A stretch of 64,000 bases of DNA from Janthinobacterium sp. 17J80-10 (lineage in GTDB: Bacteria; Pseudomonadota; Gammaproteobacteria; Burkholderiales; Burkholderiaceae_D). Positions within the stretch are counted from its first letter, which is position 1, and each line of letters opens with the position of its first letter. The stretch lies in NCBI RefSeq assembly GCF_004114795.1, contig NZ_CP035311.1:124001-188000 (forward strand), read 5' to 3'. The notes under the pieces are model-generated. The model had not been told where the DNA came from, made no database searches, and saw only the letters and a list, made by a program, of their open reading frames with translations. The translations under genes were made by a program, and so were the position numbers. Positions 27,946-37,413 of this stretch are shown in pieces.

Positions 27946-30003
27946 TCAAATTCTACCTGGCGTTTCCCCCTCTTCCATTGCCGCCTCGCCCAGCAAGACC
28001 TGCAAGCCGCTGGCGCGCTTGGTCTTGCGCAAAACCGCTGCTTCCAGCACGGCCGCCGCCGGCGTCACCAGCGTAAAGCATTCTCGGGCGCGTGTGATGC
28101 CCGTGTACACCAGTTCACGCGCCACGACCTGCCCGGCTTCCGGCGGCAAGACCATGGCCACATGGCGGAATTCCGAGCCTTGCGACTTGTGCACGGTCAT
28201 CGCATACGCGGTTTCCACCGCCGCCAGGCGCGTTGCCAGGACGCTGCGCACCGCGTCGCCGTTGAGGAAGTACACGCGCTGGGCATCGGCGCGCGCCGGG
28301 TCCGGCAATACGATGCCGATGTCGCCGTTGAAGACGCCGACGCCGTAATCGTTGCGGCTCACCATGACGGGCCGGCCTGCGTACCATTCGCCGCGGCGAC
28401 GGATCAGGCCTTCCCTTTCCAGGCGCTGTTCGATGGCCTGGTTGAGGCCGGCCACGCCCCACTCGCCCTCGCGCACGGCGCACAGGATGCGGAACGTATC
28501 GAAGGCCAGCAATACCGATTTCACCCATGCCTCGTACGCGACAGGATCGGCCGCATCGTCGGCCCGCGGCATTTTTTGCAGCAGCGCGAGATAGGCGCGG
28601 TAGCCGCCCGCGGCGCCCGCGCGGCCATCTGTCGCCAGCGCCAGCACGTCGGACTGCCGTGCATGCGCGATCCAGTGCACAGGGCCGCCGTCCGGGCAGC
28701 GCAGGCTTTCCTGCACTGCCGCCGGGTCGCCGGCATTGACTGCCGATGCCAGTGCGCCGATGGGGCCGCCGAAGCGCCGGCTCTTGCGCAGCATGACGGT
28801 TTGCTGCGCAAGCATGTCTCCGGCGCCCAGCATCTCCGCCGCGATGACCTGGCCGCTTGCTGCCAGCGCATAGTCCGCGGTGGCTTGCACATACGCGCCA
28901 TGCTGGGCATCCGAGCACAGGTCGCCCAGCACCGCGCCGGCTTCCACCGAAGCGAGCTGGTCCTTGTCGCCCAGAAGGATCAGCATGGTCGTCGCTGGCA
29001 GCGCGTCAAGCAACGCCGCCATCATTTCCAGATGCACCATCGATGCTTCATCGACGACCAGGACATCGATGTCGAGCGGGTTGCCGGCGTGGTGACGCAG
29101 CGCGCGCGTGTCGGGGCGCGCGCCCAGCAAGCTGTGCAGGGTGCCGGCGGACGGCAGGCGCGCTGCCAGTTGCGCCAGCGGCAGGGCTGCGCCAACGCGG
29201 GCCACCAGGCCGCCGAGGGCATCGTCGATCGATTGTTTCAGGCGCGCCGCGGCCTTGCCGGTGGGCGCAGCCAGCGCAATGCGCAGGCGCTCAGGGTCTT
29301 CCGCCAGCGCAAACAACAGGGCCAGCAAGCGCGCCACCGTATAAGTTTTACCGGTGCCGGGGCCGCCGGTAATGATGGAAAAGCTGCTGCGCACGGCAAT
29401 CGCGCAGGCGATCCTTTGCCAGTCGGGCCCGGCATCTGCCGCTGGCGCTTCCTGCGCAGCCGCGTCGAACAACCTGTCCAGCCAGTCGCGCACGCGCGCC
29501 GCATCCACTTCGCGCACGCAGGCAGCGCGCATTGCGGCCTGGCGCGCCACCAGGGTTTCATTGCGCCAGTAGCGGCGCAGGTACAGGCGGTCGCGGTCCA
29601 GCACCAGCGGCTGGCAACGGTCTTCTGTTCCGACCACCCAGACCTGCGTGCAGGCGCCCAGGGTAGTCTGCCATGCCGCAGCATCGGCGGGCAGCGGGCC
29701 GCTGGCATCCAGCACACCCTCCCACTGCTCGCGCGTCCAGCCCAGCAGCGCACACGGGTCGGCAGCGAGCTCGCCGAGATTCAGGCAACTGTGGCCGCGT
29801 CCTTCAAGTTCAGACAAGACGGCGCTGGCCAGCACCAGCGGCGCCGTGGTGGCAGGTGCTGCAGGAGCTGCATCGGCTGCAATGGCGGGCGACGCCGCCG
29901 ACAGCGTGGCGATGAAGCGCGCAAAAGCGACGCCGAGATGGCGCAGCATGCCGTCTTCGACCAGCGCCTCAAGTCCGGCAAGCAAGGCATTTGCCTGGGT
30001 CAT
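27946..30003 (-). CDS. recD: Exodeoxyribonuclease V subunit alpha, RecD helicase
   Basis: The 5'-to-3' helicase subunit of RecBCD, which processes double-strand breaks for RecA recombination. It is 685 aa, a normal length. A small N-terminal RecB-binding domain precedes an SF1B helicase with Walker A TGGPGTGKT (213-220), LVVDEASMVHLEMM (motif II), GDKDQLASVEAG (motif III) and the C-terminal YAMTVHKSQGSEFRHV and ITRARE. The ATG at 30003 overlaps the recB stop (ATGA), with GGAGG 7 bases before it, so it is translationally coupled to recB. It is the last gene of recC-recB-recD. Confidence 0.96.
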   Translation of the reverse strand: MTQANALLAGLEALVEDGMLRHLGVAFARFIATLSAASPAIAADAAPAAPATTAPLVLASAVLSELEGRGHSCLNLGELAADPCALLGWTREQWEGVLDASGPLPADAAAWQTTLGACTQVWVVGTEDRCQPLVLDRDRLYLRRYWRNETLVARQAAMRAACVREVDAARVRDWLDRLFDAAAQEAPAADAGPDWQRIACAIAVRSSFSIITGGPGTGKTYTVARLLALLFALAEDPERLRIALAAPTGKAAARLKQSIDDALGGLVARVGAALPLAQLAARLPSAGTLHSLLGARPDTRALRHHAGNPLDIDVLVVDEASMVHLEMMAALLDALPATTMLILLGDKDQLASVEAGAVLGDLCSDAQHGAYVQATADYALAASGQVIAAEMLGAGDMLAQQTVMLRKSRRFGGPIGALASAVNAGDPAAVQESLRCPDGGPVHWIAHARQSDVLALATDGRAGAAGGYRAYLALLQKMPRADDAADPVAYEAWVKSVLLAFDTFRILCAVREGEWGVAGLNQAIEQRLEREGLIRRRGEWYAGRPVMVSRNDYGVGVFNGDIGIVLPDPARADAQRVYFLNGDAVRSVLATRLAAVETAYAMTVHKSQGSEFRHVAMVLPPEAGQVVARELVYTGITRARECFTLVTPAAAVLEAAVLRKTKRASGLQVLLGEAAMEEGETPGRI

Positions 30004-33000
30004 GCAAAATCCTCCGTGGCGGCCGGCACCGGCAGCAAGGCATCCAGCGCCTCCAGCAGGACGACATCCGCCGGCAAGTGGTAACAGCCGCGCGTCTCGG
30101 GGTTGTTGATGCCGCGCAGGAAGTAAAACAGCGCTCCGCCCAGTTGCGCCTGGGGATCGTATTCCGCGCCCAGGCGGCTCTTCAGCAGGCGGTGCAGCGC
30201 CAGCAGATAGATTGCCCCCTGCACGTCGTAACGACAGGCAGCCATGCCTTCGGCAAGGGCCTGGCGGTGGTAGCCCGCATCGGTCGGCGCCAGCGCATTG
30301 GACTTGTAATCCAGCACCCAGTAGCGCCCGGCATGTTCGAACACCAAGTCCTTGAAGCCGCGCAGCATGCCATGCAATTCGCGCTCCGACAGGGATGCGC
30401 GGGCGATGCCGTCGAGCAGGTGACGCTGGCACAGCGCATCAAGCGCGCCAGTGGCGACGCTGTGTGCCGGGAACCAGAATTCGGTTTCCGGCATGGCCCC
30501 GTCCAAGTCGCGCAGGGCAGCGCCCAGCGGCGGCAGCGGCGTTTGCGCAATCGCCCGCAGCCAGGCCACGGCGTCATCCTGCCTGTGGCCCCACCCTGCG
30601 CGCTCGCAACGCGCGCGCAGGCGTGACTCGAAGGTGACGTCGTCGACGATGCCGAATCCTTCGTTGGCCATCCATTCCAGTTGCGCGTGGAGGAACTGGC
30701 CGGGCAGCGAGCCGCGCGGAAAGCGGTGCCAGGCAGTGTCCTGCAGCTTGCCGAAACTGCGCAGGTCGTCGTCTTCCGCCAGCTTTTCCGCCAGCGGCGT
30801 GGCCGGTACCGGGGCGCTGCCGAGTTCGCGGGTGATCGAGGAATAACTGGCGATTTTCCAGTGGCGCTCGAAGCTGGCCGCATACGGCGGGGCATTCTGC
30901 AGGGGCGGCCGGCGCGGCCGGCGCGACAGCGGGCCGAAGCCGGGATCCGCAGTGGCATCGAGCAGGCTGATGGCGGCGCAATCGCCGCGCATCGCCTGCA
31001 GGCGCGCCATCAGTTGCGCGCCGTCGATCGCCTCGCCGCCGCCCAGCAGATAGCCCATGGCGCTGTCGTGGATCCTGTCCTTCAACGACGCCACGCCCAG
31101 CCAGAGCGCATGGCGCGCGCGCGTCAATGCCACGTACAACAGGCGCAAGTCTTCGTCCAGACGAGCGCGGTCCAGCTGCTCGCGCGCTTCTTCAGTCCGG
31201 GCGAAATCGACGCGGCGCGCGCCGTCTTCGCCGGTATGGAAAAAGAAGCTGCGGTTCGCGCGGTTGACAGGCTTGGCGCTGACGGCAAAAGGCAAAAACA
31301 CCAGCGGGTATTCCAGGCCCTTGGACTTGTGCACGGTAATCACCTGCACCAGTTCGGCATCGCTTTCCAGGCGCAGGATGCGCTCGTCGCCGCCTTCGCC
31401 GTCATTGGCAATCTGTTCGGCCAGCCAGCGGATCAGGGCATGCTCGCCATCCAGGTTCTGGCTGGCCGCCTGCAGCATTTCCGCCAGGTGGAGCAGGTCG
31501 GTCAGGCTGCGCTCGCCGCCGGTTTCACGCAGCAGGCGGGCCGGCAGATCGAGTTCGTGGATGAAGCGGCGCAGCATGGCCAGCACGCCCTGGCGTTGCC
31601 AGACCAGGCGCAGGGCTTTCAATTGCTCCACGCGCGCTTCCCACGCCAGGTCGTCGGCGGCAAGATGCGCCAGCGCCTCCAGCGACAGGCCAGCGCTGCG
31701 CGTGGCGAAAGCCGCACGCGCGCAGCCGGCGTCGAGCGGATTGGCGACCGCCTGCAGCCAGGTCAGCAAATCGGCAGCCACCGTGCTTTCGAACACGGAG
31801 TCCTTGTCCGACAGGTAGACGCTGGCGACGCCGCGGCGCAGGAGCGCCCGGCGCACCGCCGCGGCTTCCTTGCGGTCGCGCACCAGCACGGCAATATCGG
31901 CCGGTTTCAGGGGAGTCAGCGCGTCCGCTTCGGCAAAGCCGGCGGCAGGGTCGTCGAGCAAGGCCACGATGCGCTCGGCGCACAGGGCGGAAAAATGCTC
32001 GCGGTAGCCGTCGCTTTTCAGGTCGGGCGAGTCGCTGCACCAGAACGTCATGGCGGCGACTGCGCCGCCGGTCTCGACAAGCTGCTCGGCTCGGCCTTGG
32101 GCGCCGACCGGTTCGAACGGCAAGGGGTTTTCGCCACCCCGGCGGAAGCGGAAGGCGCCTTGCGCGTGGCCCGCGCCGCACTGCCCATCCCGCCCGGCCG
32201 GCGCACCTTCGGCATGCAGAAAGAGGTGGTTGACGGCCTCGACGACTGCCGCCGTCGAGCGGTAATTGGTGCCAAGCAGATAATGCCGGCCGGCGGTAGC
32301 GCGGCGCGCATCGAGGTAGCTGTGGATGTCGGCGCCGCGGAAGCCGTAAATGGCTTGCTTGGGGTCGCCGATCAGGAACAGGCCCAGCTCATCCGGGTTA
32401 TCGGCGATGCGATAAAGACGGTTGAAGATGCTGTACTGCTCGGGCGAGGTATCCTGGAATTCATCGATCAGCGCAACCGGGTACTGGCTGGTGATGCGGC
32501 GCGCGAGCGTTTCGCCATTGCCGCCTTCCAGCGCCATGCGCAGGCGCGTCAACATGTCGGCAAAACCGAACTGGCGCCGGCGCTGCTTGAGTTCCATCAT
32601 GCGCTTTGCGATGCGGCAGGCGGCATGGCGCTGGATCTGGTAGGCCAGCGGCTCAATCGCCGCCAGCTGCGCCTGCAGCGCAGCGATGGCGTTAAAATCG
32701 CCGGGAATTTCGGCAGAAAATTTCGCCTTGAAACAATCGGTGATATGCGCCGGCGTCAGCCTGTGCCAGGCCGCGTCGAAGGCCGCGCCAGGCACGATGA
32801 TCTCGGGGCCGTCAGCCCAGGTGCGCAAGGCCTCGAAACATGCGTCCAGCGTTGACTGCTTCATCTTGACGCCGTGCAGTCCGGCGCGATGCTTTTCCAC
32901 CCACGCCACCATGCGTTCGACGCGCTCGCGCCAGCCAGGCTTGAACGCCGCCGCCACCGCATGCTGCTCATTTGTAGCGCGCGCGATCAGACGCGCCAGG

Positions 33001-33647
33001 CTTTCGTCGCCGGCGTCATCGAACAGGCCTGCATGCGGCACCAGCTGGCGCATCGCCTTTTCCAGCGCATCGACGTTATCCCAGCAGCCAAGCAGCATCG
33101 CCAGGGCGCTGCCGCCCAGCGGATACACCTGCTGGCGCCAGTAATCGCGCACGGCATCGCGAAACAGGCTTTCCTCGTTACTGACCAGTTCTTCATCGAA
33201 CAGGCTGCCGCTGTCGAAGGCATGCTCGCGCAGCATGCGCTGGCACCAGGCATCGATGGTAAAGATGGCGCATTCGTCCATCGCTTCGGCTGCCAGCATC
33301 AGGCGGTGCGCCGCCTGCAGGCGTTCGGCCTGGCCGGGGTAGGATGCGATCAGTTCGATCAGGAAACCGTCATGGTCCTGCGGCGCCTGGCCACGGAAGC
33401 AGTGCGCCGCTTCCACCAGGCGCGCACGCACGCGGTCGGACAGCTCGCGGGTGGCGGCGCGCGTGAAGGTCATCACCAGGATTTCCGCCGGCGCCAGCGG
33501 CCGGCCGAAGCCATCGTCGCCGCCATGCCCGAGCACCAGGCGCACATACAGCGCGGCGATGGTCCAGGTCTTGCCGGTGCCGGCGCTGGCTTCGATCAGG
33601 CGCGAGCCGCGCAGCGGGAAAACGATGGGCTCAAGTGTCTGGCTCAT
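30000..33647 (-). CDS. recB: Exodeoxyribonuclease V subunit beta, RecB helicase-nuclease
   Basis: The 3'-to-5' helicase and the only nuclease of RecBCD; 1215 aa. The SF1A helicase begins with IEASAGTGKTWTI (Walker A, 19-29) and includes VALIDEFQDTSPEQ (motif II), LGTNYRS and VITVHKSKGLEYPLVFLPF (motif V/VI area), ending with LYVALTRARHALW. The C-terminal nuclease domain has the catalytic VLDYKSNAL (DYKSN, 1113-1117). The start overlaps the recC stop by ATGA, and the stop overlaps recD, so the three subunits are coupled. No truncation is seen. Confidence 0.97.
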   Translation of the reverse strand: MSQTLEPIVFPLRGSRLIEASAGTGKTWTIAALYVRLVLGHGGDDGFGRPLAPAEILVMTFTRAATRELSDRVRARLVEAAHCFRGQAPQDHDGFLIELIASYPGQAERLQAAHRLMLAAEAMDECAIFTIDAWCQRMLREHAFDSGSLFDEELVSNEESLFRDAVRDYWRQQVYPLGGSALAMLLGCWDNVDALEKAMRQLVPHAGLFDDAGDESLARLIARATNEQHAVAAAFKPGWRERVERMVAWVEKHRAGLHGVKMKQSTLDACFEALRTWADGPEIIVPGAAFDAAWHRLTPAHITDCFKAKFSAEIPGDFNAIAALQAQLAAIEPLAYQIQRHAACRIAKRMMELKQRRRQFGFADMLTRLRMALEGGNGETLARRITSQYPVALIDEFQDTSPEQYSIFNRLYRIADNPDELGLFLIGDPKQAIYGFRGADIHSYLDARRATAGRHYLLGTNYRSTAAVVEAVNHLFLHAEGAPAGRDGQCGAGHAQGAFRFRRGGENPLPFEPVGAQGRAEQLVETGGAVAAMTFWCSDSPDLKSDGYREHFSALCAERIVALLDDPAAGFAEADALTPLKPADIAVLVRDRKEAAAVRRALLRRGVASVYLSDKDSVFESTVAADLLTWLQAVANPLDAGCARAAFATRSAGLSLEALAHLAADDLAWEARVEQLKALRLVWQRQGVLAMLRRFIHELDLPARLLRETGGERSLTDLLHLAEMLQAASQNLDGEHALIRWLAEQIANDGEGGDERILRLESDAELVQVITVHKSKGLEYPLVFLPFAVSAKPVNRANRSFFFHTGEDGARRVDFARTEEAREQLDRARLDEDLRLLYVALTRARHALWLGVASLKDRIHDSAMGYLLGGGEAIDGAQLMARLQAMRGDCAAISLLDATADPGFGPLSRRPRRPPLQNAPPYAASFERHWKIASYSSITRELGSAPVPATPLAEKLAEDDDLRSFGKLQDTAWHRFPRGSLPGQFLHAQLEWMANEGFGIVDDVTFESRLRARCERAGWGHRQDDAVAWLRAIAQTPLPPLGAALRDLDGAMPETEFWFPAHSVATGALDALCQRHLLDGIARASLSERELHGMLRGFKDLVFEHAGRYWVLDYKSNALAPTDAGYHRQALAEGMAACRYDVQGAIYLLALHRLLKSRLGAEYDPQAQLGGALFYFLRGINNPETRGCYHLPADVVLLEALDALLPVPAATEDFA

Positions 33648-36600
33648 GCTGCCTCTCCCGGTTGCTGCTCATCGTCGTGCAGGATCACTTCGACGGCGCC
33701 GGCGCACCAGGCAACCAGCGGCTGATACAGCGCCAGGGCGCAGGCGCGCCACTCCGGCTCGGCCTCGAGCGCGGCAAAATCTGCCCACAGGCGCGCCAGG
33801 CAAGGGTCGGCGACCTCGCCTTTCTGGAAATTGCCGGTCTGATGGTCGCGCCGGCCGTCATAGGTTTCGCGCAGCTTGTCATCGTCGCCTTCGCACAATT
33901 TCAGCGCGGTCTTGCGGGCCACCGGCAAGGGATTGCGCAAGCCTTGCCGCCACAATTCCAGCAAGGCTTGCAGCGCCTGGTGCGAGGCCTCGGCTTCCAG
34001 CGGCGCCAGGCGCAAGGTGGCATCCAGGCCCACCAGGTACCCGGTGACTGGCTGCCCGGCGACCGCAGCGGCCAGCTGGCGCACCCAAGCATCCAGCAAC
34101 TTTTCCGGGCGCGGCATGATTTTCTTTTGCACGCTGCGCGTCAGCGCGCCGGGGTTCTGTTCGAGCCACGCAGTCTGGCGCCCATCGCCGCGCAGCTTGT
34201 CGATCCAGTCATCCAGGCGCATGCCCTCGTGCGCCATTGCCACCGGCAGCTTGCCGGCAGCATCAGGAAATTTCGCGCACAGCGCGAGCCAGGCCTGGCG
34301 CACCGGCGCAAGTTCGCGCACCAGCCGGTCTTGCCAGTACCGGCCCATCATGCCGATCGGCAGCACGCCCTGGCGCGCCAGGCGCGCAGTGCGCTCGCGC
34401 AAGCCCGCCTCGACTTCGCCCATGGCTTCCTGCTGGCCGTCGTCGTCCAGCAGCATCGCGGCGATGCCATATTTTTCCAGCGCGTTCAGGCCGAACGGTT
34501 CCTCGTCCTGACCCACCAGGGCACTGTCAGCGAACACGACCTGCAGGCGGTGCCGGAAAAAATACGTCACAGGCTGGCGTAAAAATCGCGCCAGATCGCC
34601 CAGCCTGACGCTGGCCGGCAGCTCCTGCGCAGCCGAACCTGCGGCATCCGCCGCCGGCCCCAGCAGCAGTTCGCCCTGCGTGGCCGCGGCAGCGTCGCGT
34701 CCCTGCGCATCCTCATGGGCCACGCGCCATTCGCGTGCAAAGGTCAGCAAGCCGCCTTCTTCGAAGTAGCGGCGGCTGAAGGGCTGCAGCGGGTGCTCGG
34801 TCGTCAGTTGCCGCAAGTCGAGGTCCCAGCCGCGCGCCAGGTAATCGCGCAGTTGCGACAGCAGCACCGAAGGCGGCTGCTCGCTGTTGTCGCGCACGTT
34901 GCGGCCTACCCAGCTGATGTACAGCTTTTCGCGCGCGGCCAGCAGCGCTTCCAGCATCAGGTAGCGGTCATCGTCGCGCCGCGAGCGGTCGCCCGGGCGC
35001 GCAAGACCAGGCAGCGCCAGCAAGTCGAAGTCGGCATGGTGGGCGCGGCGCGGATAGTCGCCGTCGTTCATGCCGAGCAGGCACACGGCGCGAAAAGGCA
35101 CCGCGCGCATCGGCATCAGGGTGCAGAACGTCACACCGCCGGAGACGAAGCGCTGCGCCAGCGTGGGCGCGTCGATGGCGCCCAGCCAGGCTTCGCGCAC
35201 CACCGCCAGCGGCACGGTCGCCGCAAAGCCGCCGGATTCACAATCTTCCAGCCAGCACGCCAGCGCCTGTTCGAGACTGGCAATGGTGAGGCGGTCGCGC
35301 TCCTCGCGGGCGTCAAAGAAGCTGGCCAGCAGCAGACGTGCGCGCGCGCCCCAGGCCTGCGGCGTGACATCCTGTGCCAACGCCTCGCGCCAGATCAGCA
35401 GCTTTTCGATGAAGGCCGCCAGGGAGCCCGCCAGCGCGGCGTCCAGGCCACCCACTTCGGCATACGGCTCGATGCCGCCGTAGCTGGCATCGTCACCGCT
35501 GGCATAGCCGAGCAGCATGCGGCGAATGCCGAATATCCAGGCATTCTGTTCGCCCGCCGGCGCCAGACCCAGGCCGGCGCGATGCTCGGTATCCAGGCCC
35601 CAGCGCACGCCGGCGCCATCGATCCATTGCGCCAGGCGCGGCAAATCCGCCGCAGCAATGCCGAACTTGGCAGCAAGCGCCGGCACGTCGAGCAGGTCGC
35701 GCACTTCGCTTTGAAGGCAGCGCTGCTGCGGCAGGCGCAGCAGCCATTCGAGGGCCACAAGCAGCGGGTTGACCTGGCGCTCGGTGACATCGGCGATTTC
35801 GAAGGGGATGAAACGCGCATCGTGGCGCGGGTACTGGCCGAACACTGCAGCGATCGCCGGCGCAAAGACTTCGATATCTGGCACCATCACCACGACATCG
35901 CGCGGCCGCAGCGGCACGGCAGTGGCATCGTCGGCGAACATCGCCAGCAGGCGGTCATGGAGAATCTCGACTTCGCGCTGGGCGCTGTGGGCAATGTGAA
36001 ATTCGATCGAGCGGTCGTCCGGCGCGACTTCGGCGCGCGGGTGCTCATCCAGCGGCAGCATGTCGCGGATCGCCGCCTGCACCTGCTGCAGCAGGCAATC
36101 GCCCTCTCCTTCGCTGTAGAGGTCGATGCGCAGGCTGGAAAAATGTTCGCGGGTGGCCTGGGCGTCGTCGAATTCGTCGAGCATGCGCACGAAGTCGCGC
36201 CCGAGGCGCCCCCAGCCTGCCAGCAGCGGATGGCTGTGCGCATGCAATTCTTCCAGCGGCAGCGCGGCCAGGTCGCGGCCCTCGCGCATTTCCTGGCGGC
36301 GCCGGCCGGCTTTCAACAGATCGCGCCCGGCGATGATGTCGCCCCAGTAAAAGCGGCAGGGGTTGGGCACCGCCACCACCACTTGCATCTTTGCCGCCAG
36401 GGCGCCCAGCGCCTGCAGCGTCTGGTAGGGCAAGGCAGACACGCCGAACACCACGACCCGGCGCGGCAGGCGGGAAACGGACGCCTCGCCGGCCTGCAGG
36501 GCCGCGACAAAACGCTGGTGCACGCTGGCGCGCCCGCTGGTGCGTTCCTCTTCCGGCAGACTGGCCAGCACTTCGCGCCACAATTCTGCTTGCCAGCGCT

Positions 36601-37129
36601 GGTCGGATGCCAGCGGCGCTGCTTCACCAGCGGCTCTGCGCAACTGGTCGTTGCCGCCGGCCCAGTCCGCCAGCCAGTCGGCCCGGTACACCTGGTATTC
36701 ATCGAACAGGTCAGCCAGGCGCAGCGCCAGCTGCAGGCGCCGCTCGGGATCGCCATCGGCGAGAAAATGGCGCAACGGCGCAAAGGCCGGGCGTGCCAGC
36801 AAGTCCGGCAGCAGCGCCATCAGGCGCCAGGTCAGGGGCGACTCGTCCAGCGCCGAGCGGTACGGCACCTGTTGCGGCCCGAGCATGCCGCGATACGCGT
36901 CCCACAGAAATCGTGCCGGCAGCGTCACGCGCGTGGAAGCGCATACGCCCATTTCCTCGGCAAGGGCGATCTTCAGCCACTCGGCCACGCCATTGGATTG
37001 CACCAGGATGATTTCCTGCTCCAGCGGCGCCAGCGGGTTGCTGCGCAGCCAGCCGAATACGGCGCTGCGCAATTGTTCGAGCTGGTTGCCGTGGATGGCG
37101 AGAAATCCTGGGCTCAGGTTGGATGGCAT
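33644..37129 (-). CDS. recC: Exodeoxyribonuclease V subunit gamma, RecC
   Basis: The Chi-recognition scaffold of RecBCD, 1161 aa, slightly longer than the roughly 1120 aa of Escherichia coli. Recognisable family stretches are the N-terminal GFLAIHGNQLEQLR, the segment ILVQSNGVAEWLK, RVVVFGVSALPYQTLQALG, DVVVMVPDIEVFAPAI and CLLGMNDGDYPR. Inactivated helicase folds replace true Walker motifs, as usual in RecC. The ATG at 37129 has no clear Shine-Dalgarno sequence. It is the first gene of the unit; ptrA, which sits between recC and recB in enterobacteria, is absent, as is normal outside that group. The terminator of the upstream operon lies 160 bases before it. Confidence 0.96.
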   Translation of the reverse strand: MPSNLSPGFLAIHGNQLEQLRSAVFGWLRSNPLAPLEQEIILVQSNGVAEWLKIALAEEMGVCASTRVTLPARFLWDAYRGMLGPQQVPYRSALDESPLTWRLMALLPDLLARPAFAPLRHFLADGDPERRLQLALRLADLFDEYQVYRADWLADWAGGNDQLRRAAGEAAPLASDQRWQAELWREVLASLPEEERTSGRASVHQRFVAALQAGEASVSRLPRRVVVFGVSALPYQTLQALGALAAKMQVVVAVPNPCRFYWGDIIAGRDLLKAGRRRQEMREGRDLAALPLEELHAHSHPLLAGWGRLGRDFVRMLDEFDDAQATREHFSSLRIDLYSEGEGDCLLQQVQAAIRDMLPLDEHPRAEVAPDDRSIEFHIAHSAQREVEILHDRLLAMFADDATAVPLRPRDVVVMVPDIEVFAPAIAAVFGQYPRHDARFIPFEIADVTERQVNPLLVALEWLLRLPQQRCLQSEVRDLLDVPALAAKFGIAAADLPRLAQWIDGAGVRWGLDTEHRAGLGLAPAGEQNAWIFGIRRMLLGYASGDDASYGGIEPYAEVGGLDAALAGSLAAFIEKLLIWREALAQDVTPQAWGARARLLLASFFDAREERDRLTIASLEQALACWLEDCESGGFAATVPLAVVREAWLGAIDAPTLAQRFVSGGVTFCTLMPMRAVPFRAVCLLGMNDGDYPRRAHHADFDLLALPGLARPGDRSRRDDDRYLMLEALLAAREKLYISWVGRNVRDNSEQPPSVLLSQLRDYLARGWDLDLRQLTTEHPLQPFSRRYFEEGGLLTFAREWRVAHEDAQGRDAAAATQGELLLGPAADAAGSAAQELPASVRLGDLARFLRQPVTYFFRHRLQVVFADSALVGQDEEPFGLNALEKYGIAAMLLDDDGQQEAMGEVEAGLRERTARLARQGVLPIGMMGRYWQDRLVRELAPVRQAWLALCAKFPDAAGKLPVAMAHEGMRLDDWIDKLRGDGRQTAWLEQNPGALTRSVQKKIMPRPEKLLDAWVRQLAAAVAGQPVTGYLVGLDATLRLAPLEAEASHQALQALLELWRQGLRNPLPVARKTALKLCEGDDDKLRETYDGRRDHQTGNFQKGEVADPCLARLWADFAALEAEPEWRACALALYQPLVAWCAGAVEVILHDDEQQPGEAA

Positions 37130-37287
37130 AGTGCTGAAAAAATAGGCAAACCGGTGCGGGACGACGGGTCAAGACCAAATATGGTCGTACGAATCGTGCT
37201 TGCGCGCAAGCGTGCACTGCAATTCCAAGGCATTTCGTCATCTTTTTGCCATGCTGCGTGGCAGCACCGGCACATGCCGTAGGGACG

Positions 37288-37330
37288 AAAAAAAACGCGC
37301 CGGCAAAAAGTGTGGAGACGCCCGGCGCGT
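37288..37330 (-). terminator. Terminator at the end of the catabolic operon
   Basis: ACGCGCCGG (37295-37303) pairs with CCGGCGCGT (37322-37330), and the minus strand then runs into eight T residues. It lies 84 bases after the gabD stop codon and insulates recC. Confidence 0.88.
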
Positions 37331-37413
37331 ATAAAGGAGAAGAGAAGAGAAGAGACTTGCTGCGGCAGAGATTGGCGGCATGGGGAGCCGCCGGCTTCTG
37401 CCGCCCTACCGCA

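Noticed and set aside
28162-30084. 640-codon plus-strand frame
   Set aside because: Antisense to recD, whose helicase motifs are complete.
37337-37354. Tandem GAGAA repeats
   Set aside because: Short low-complexity stretch between operons with no further structure; not treated as a feature.
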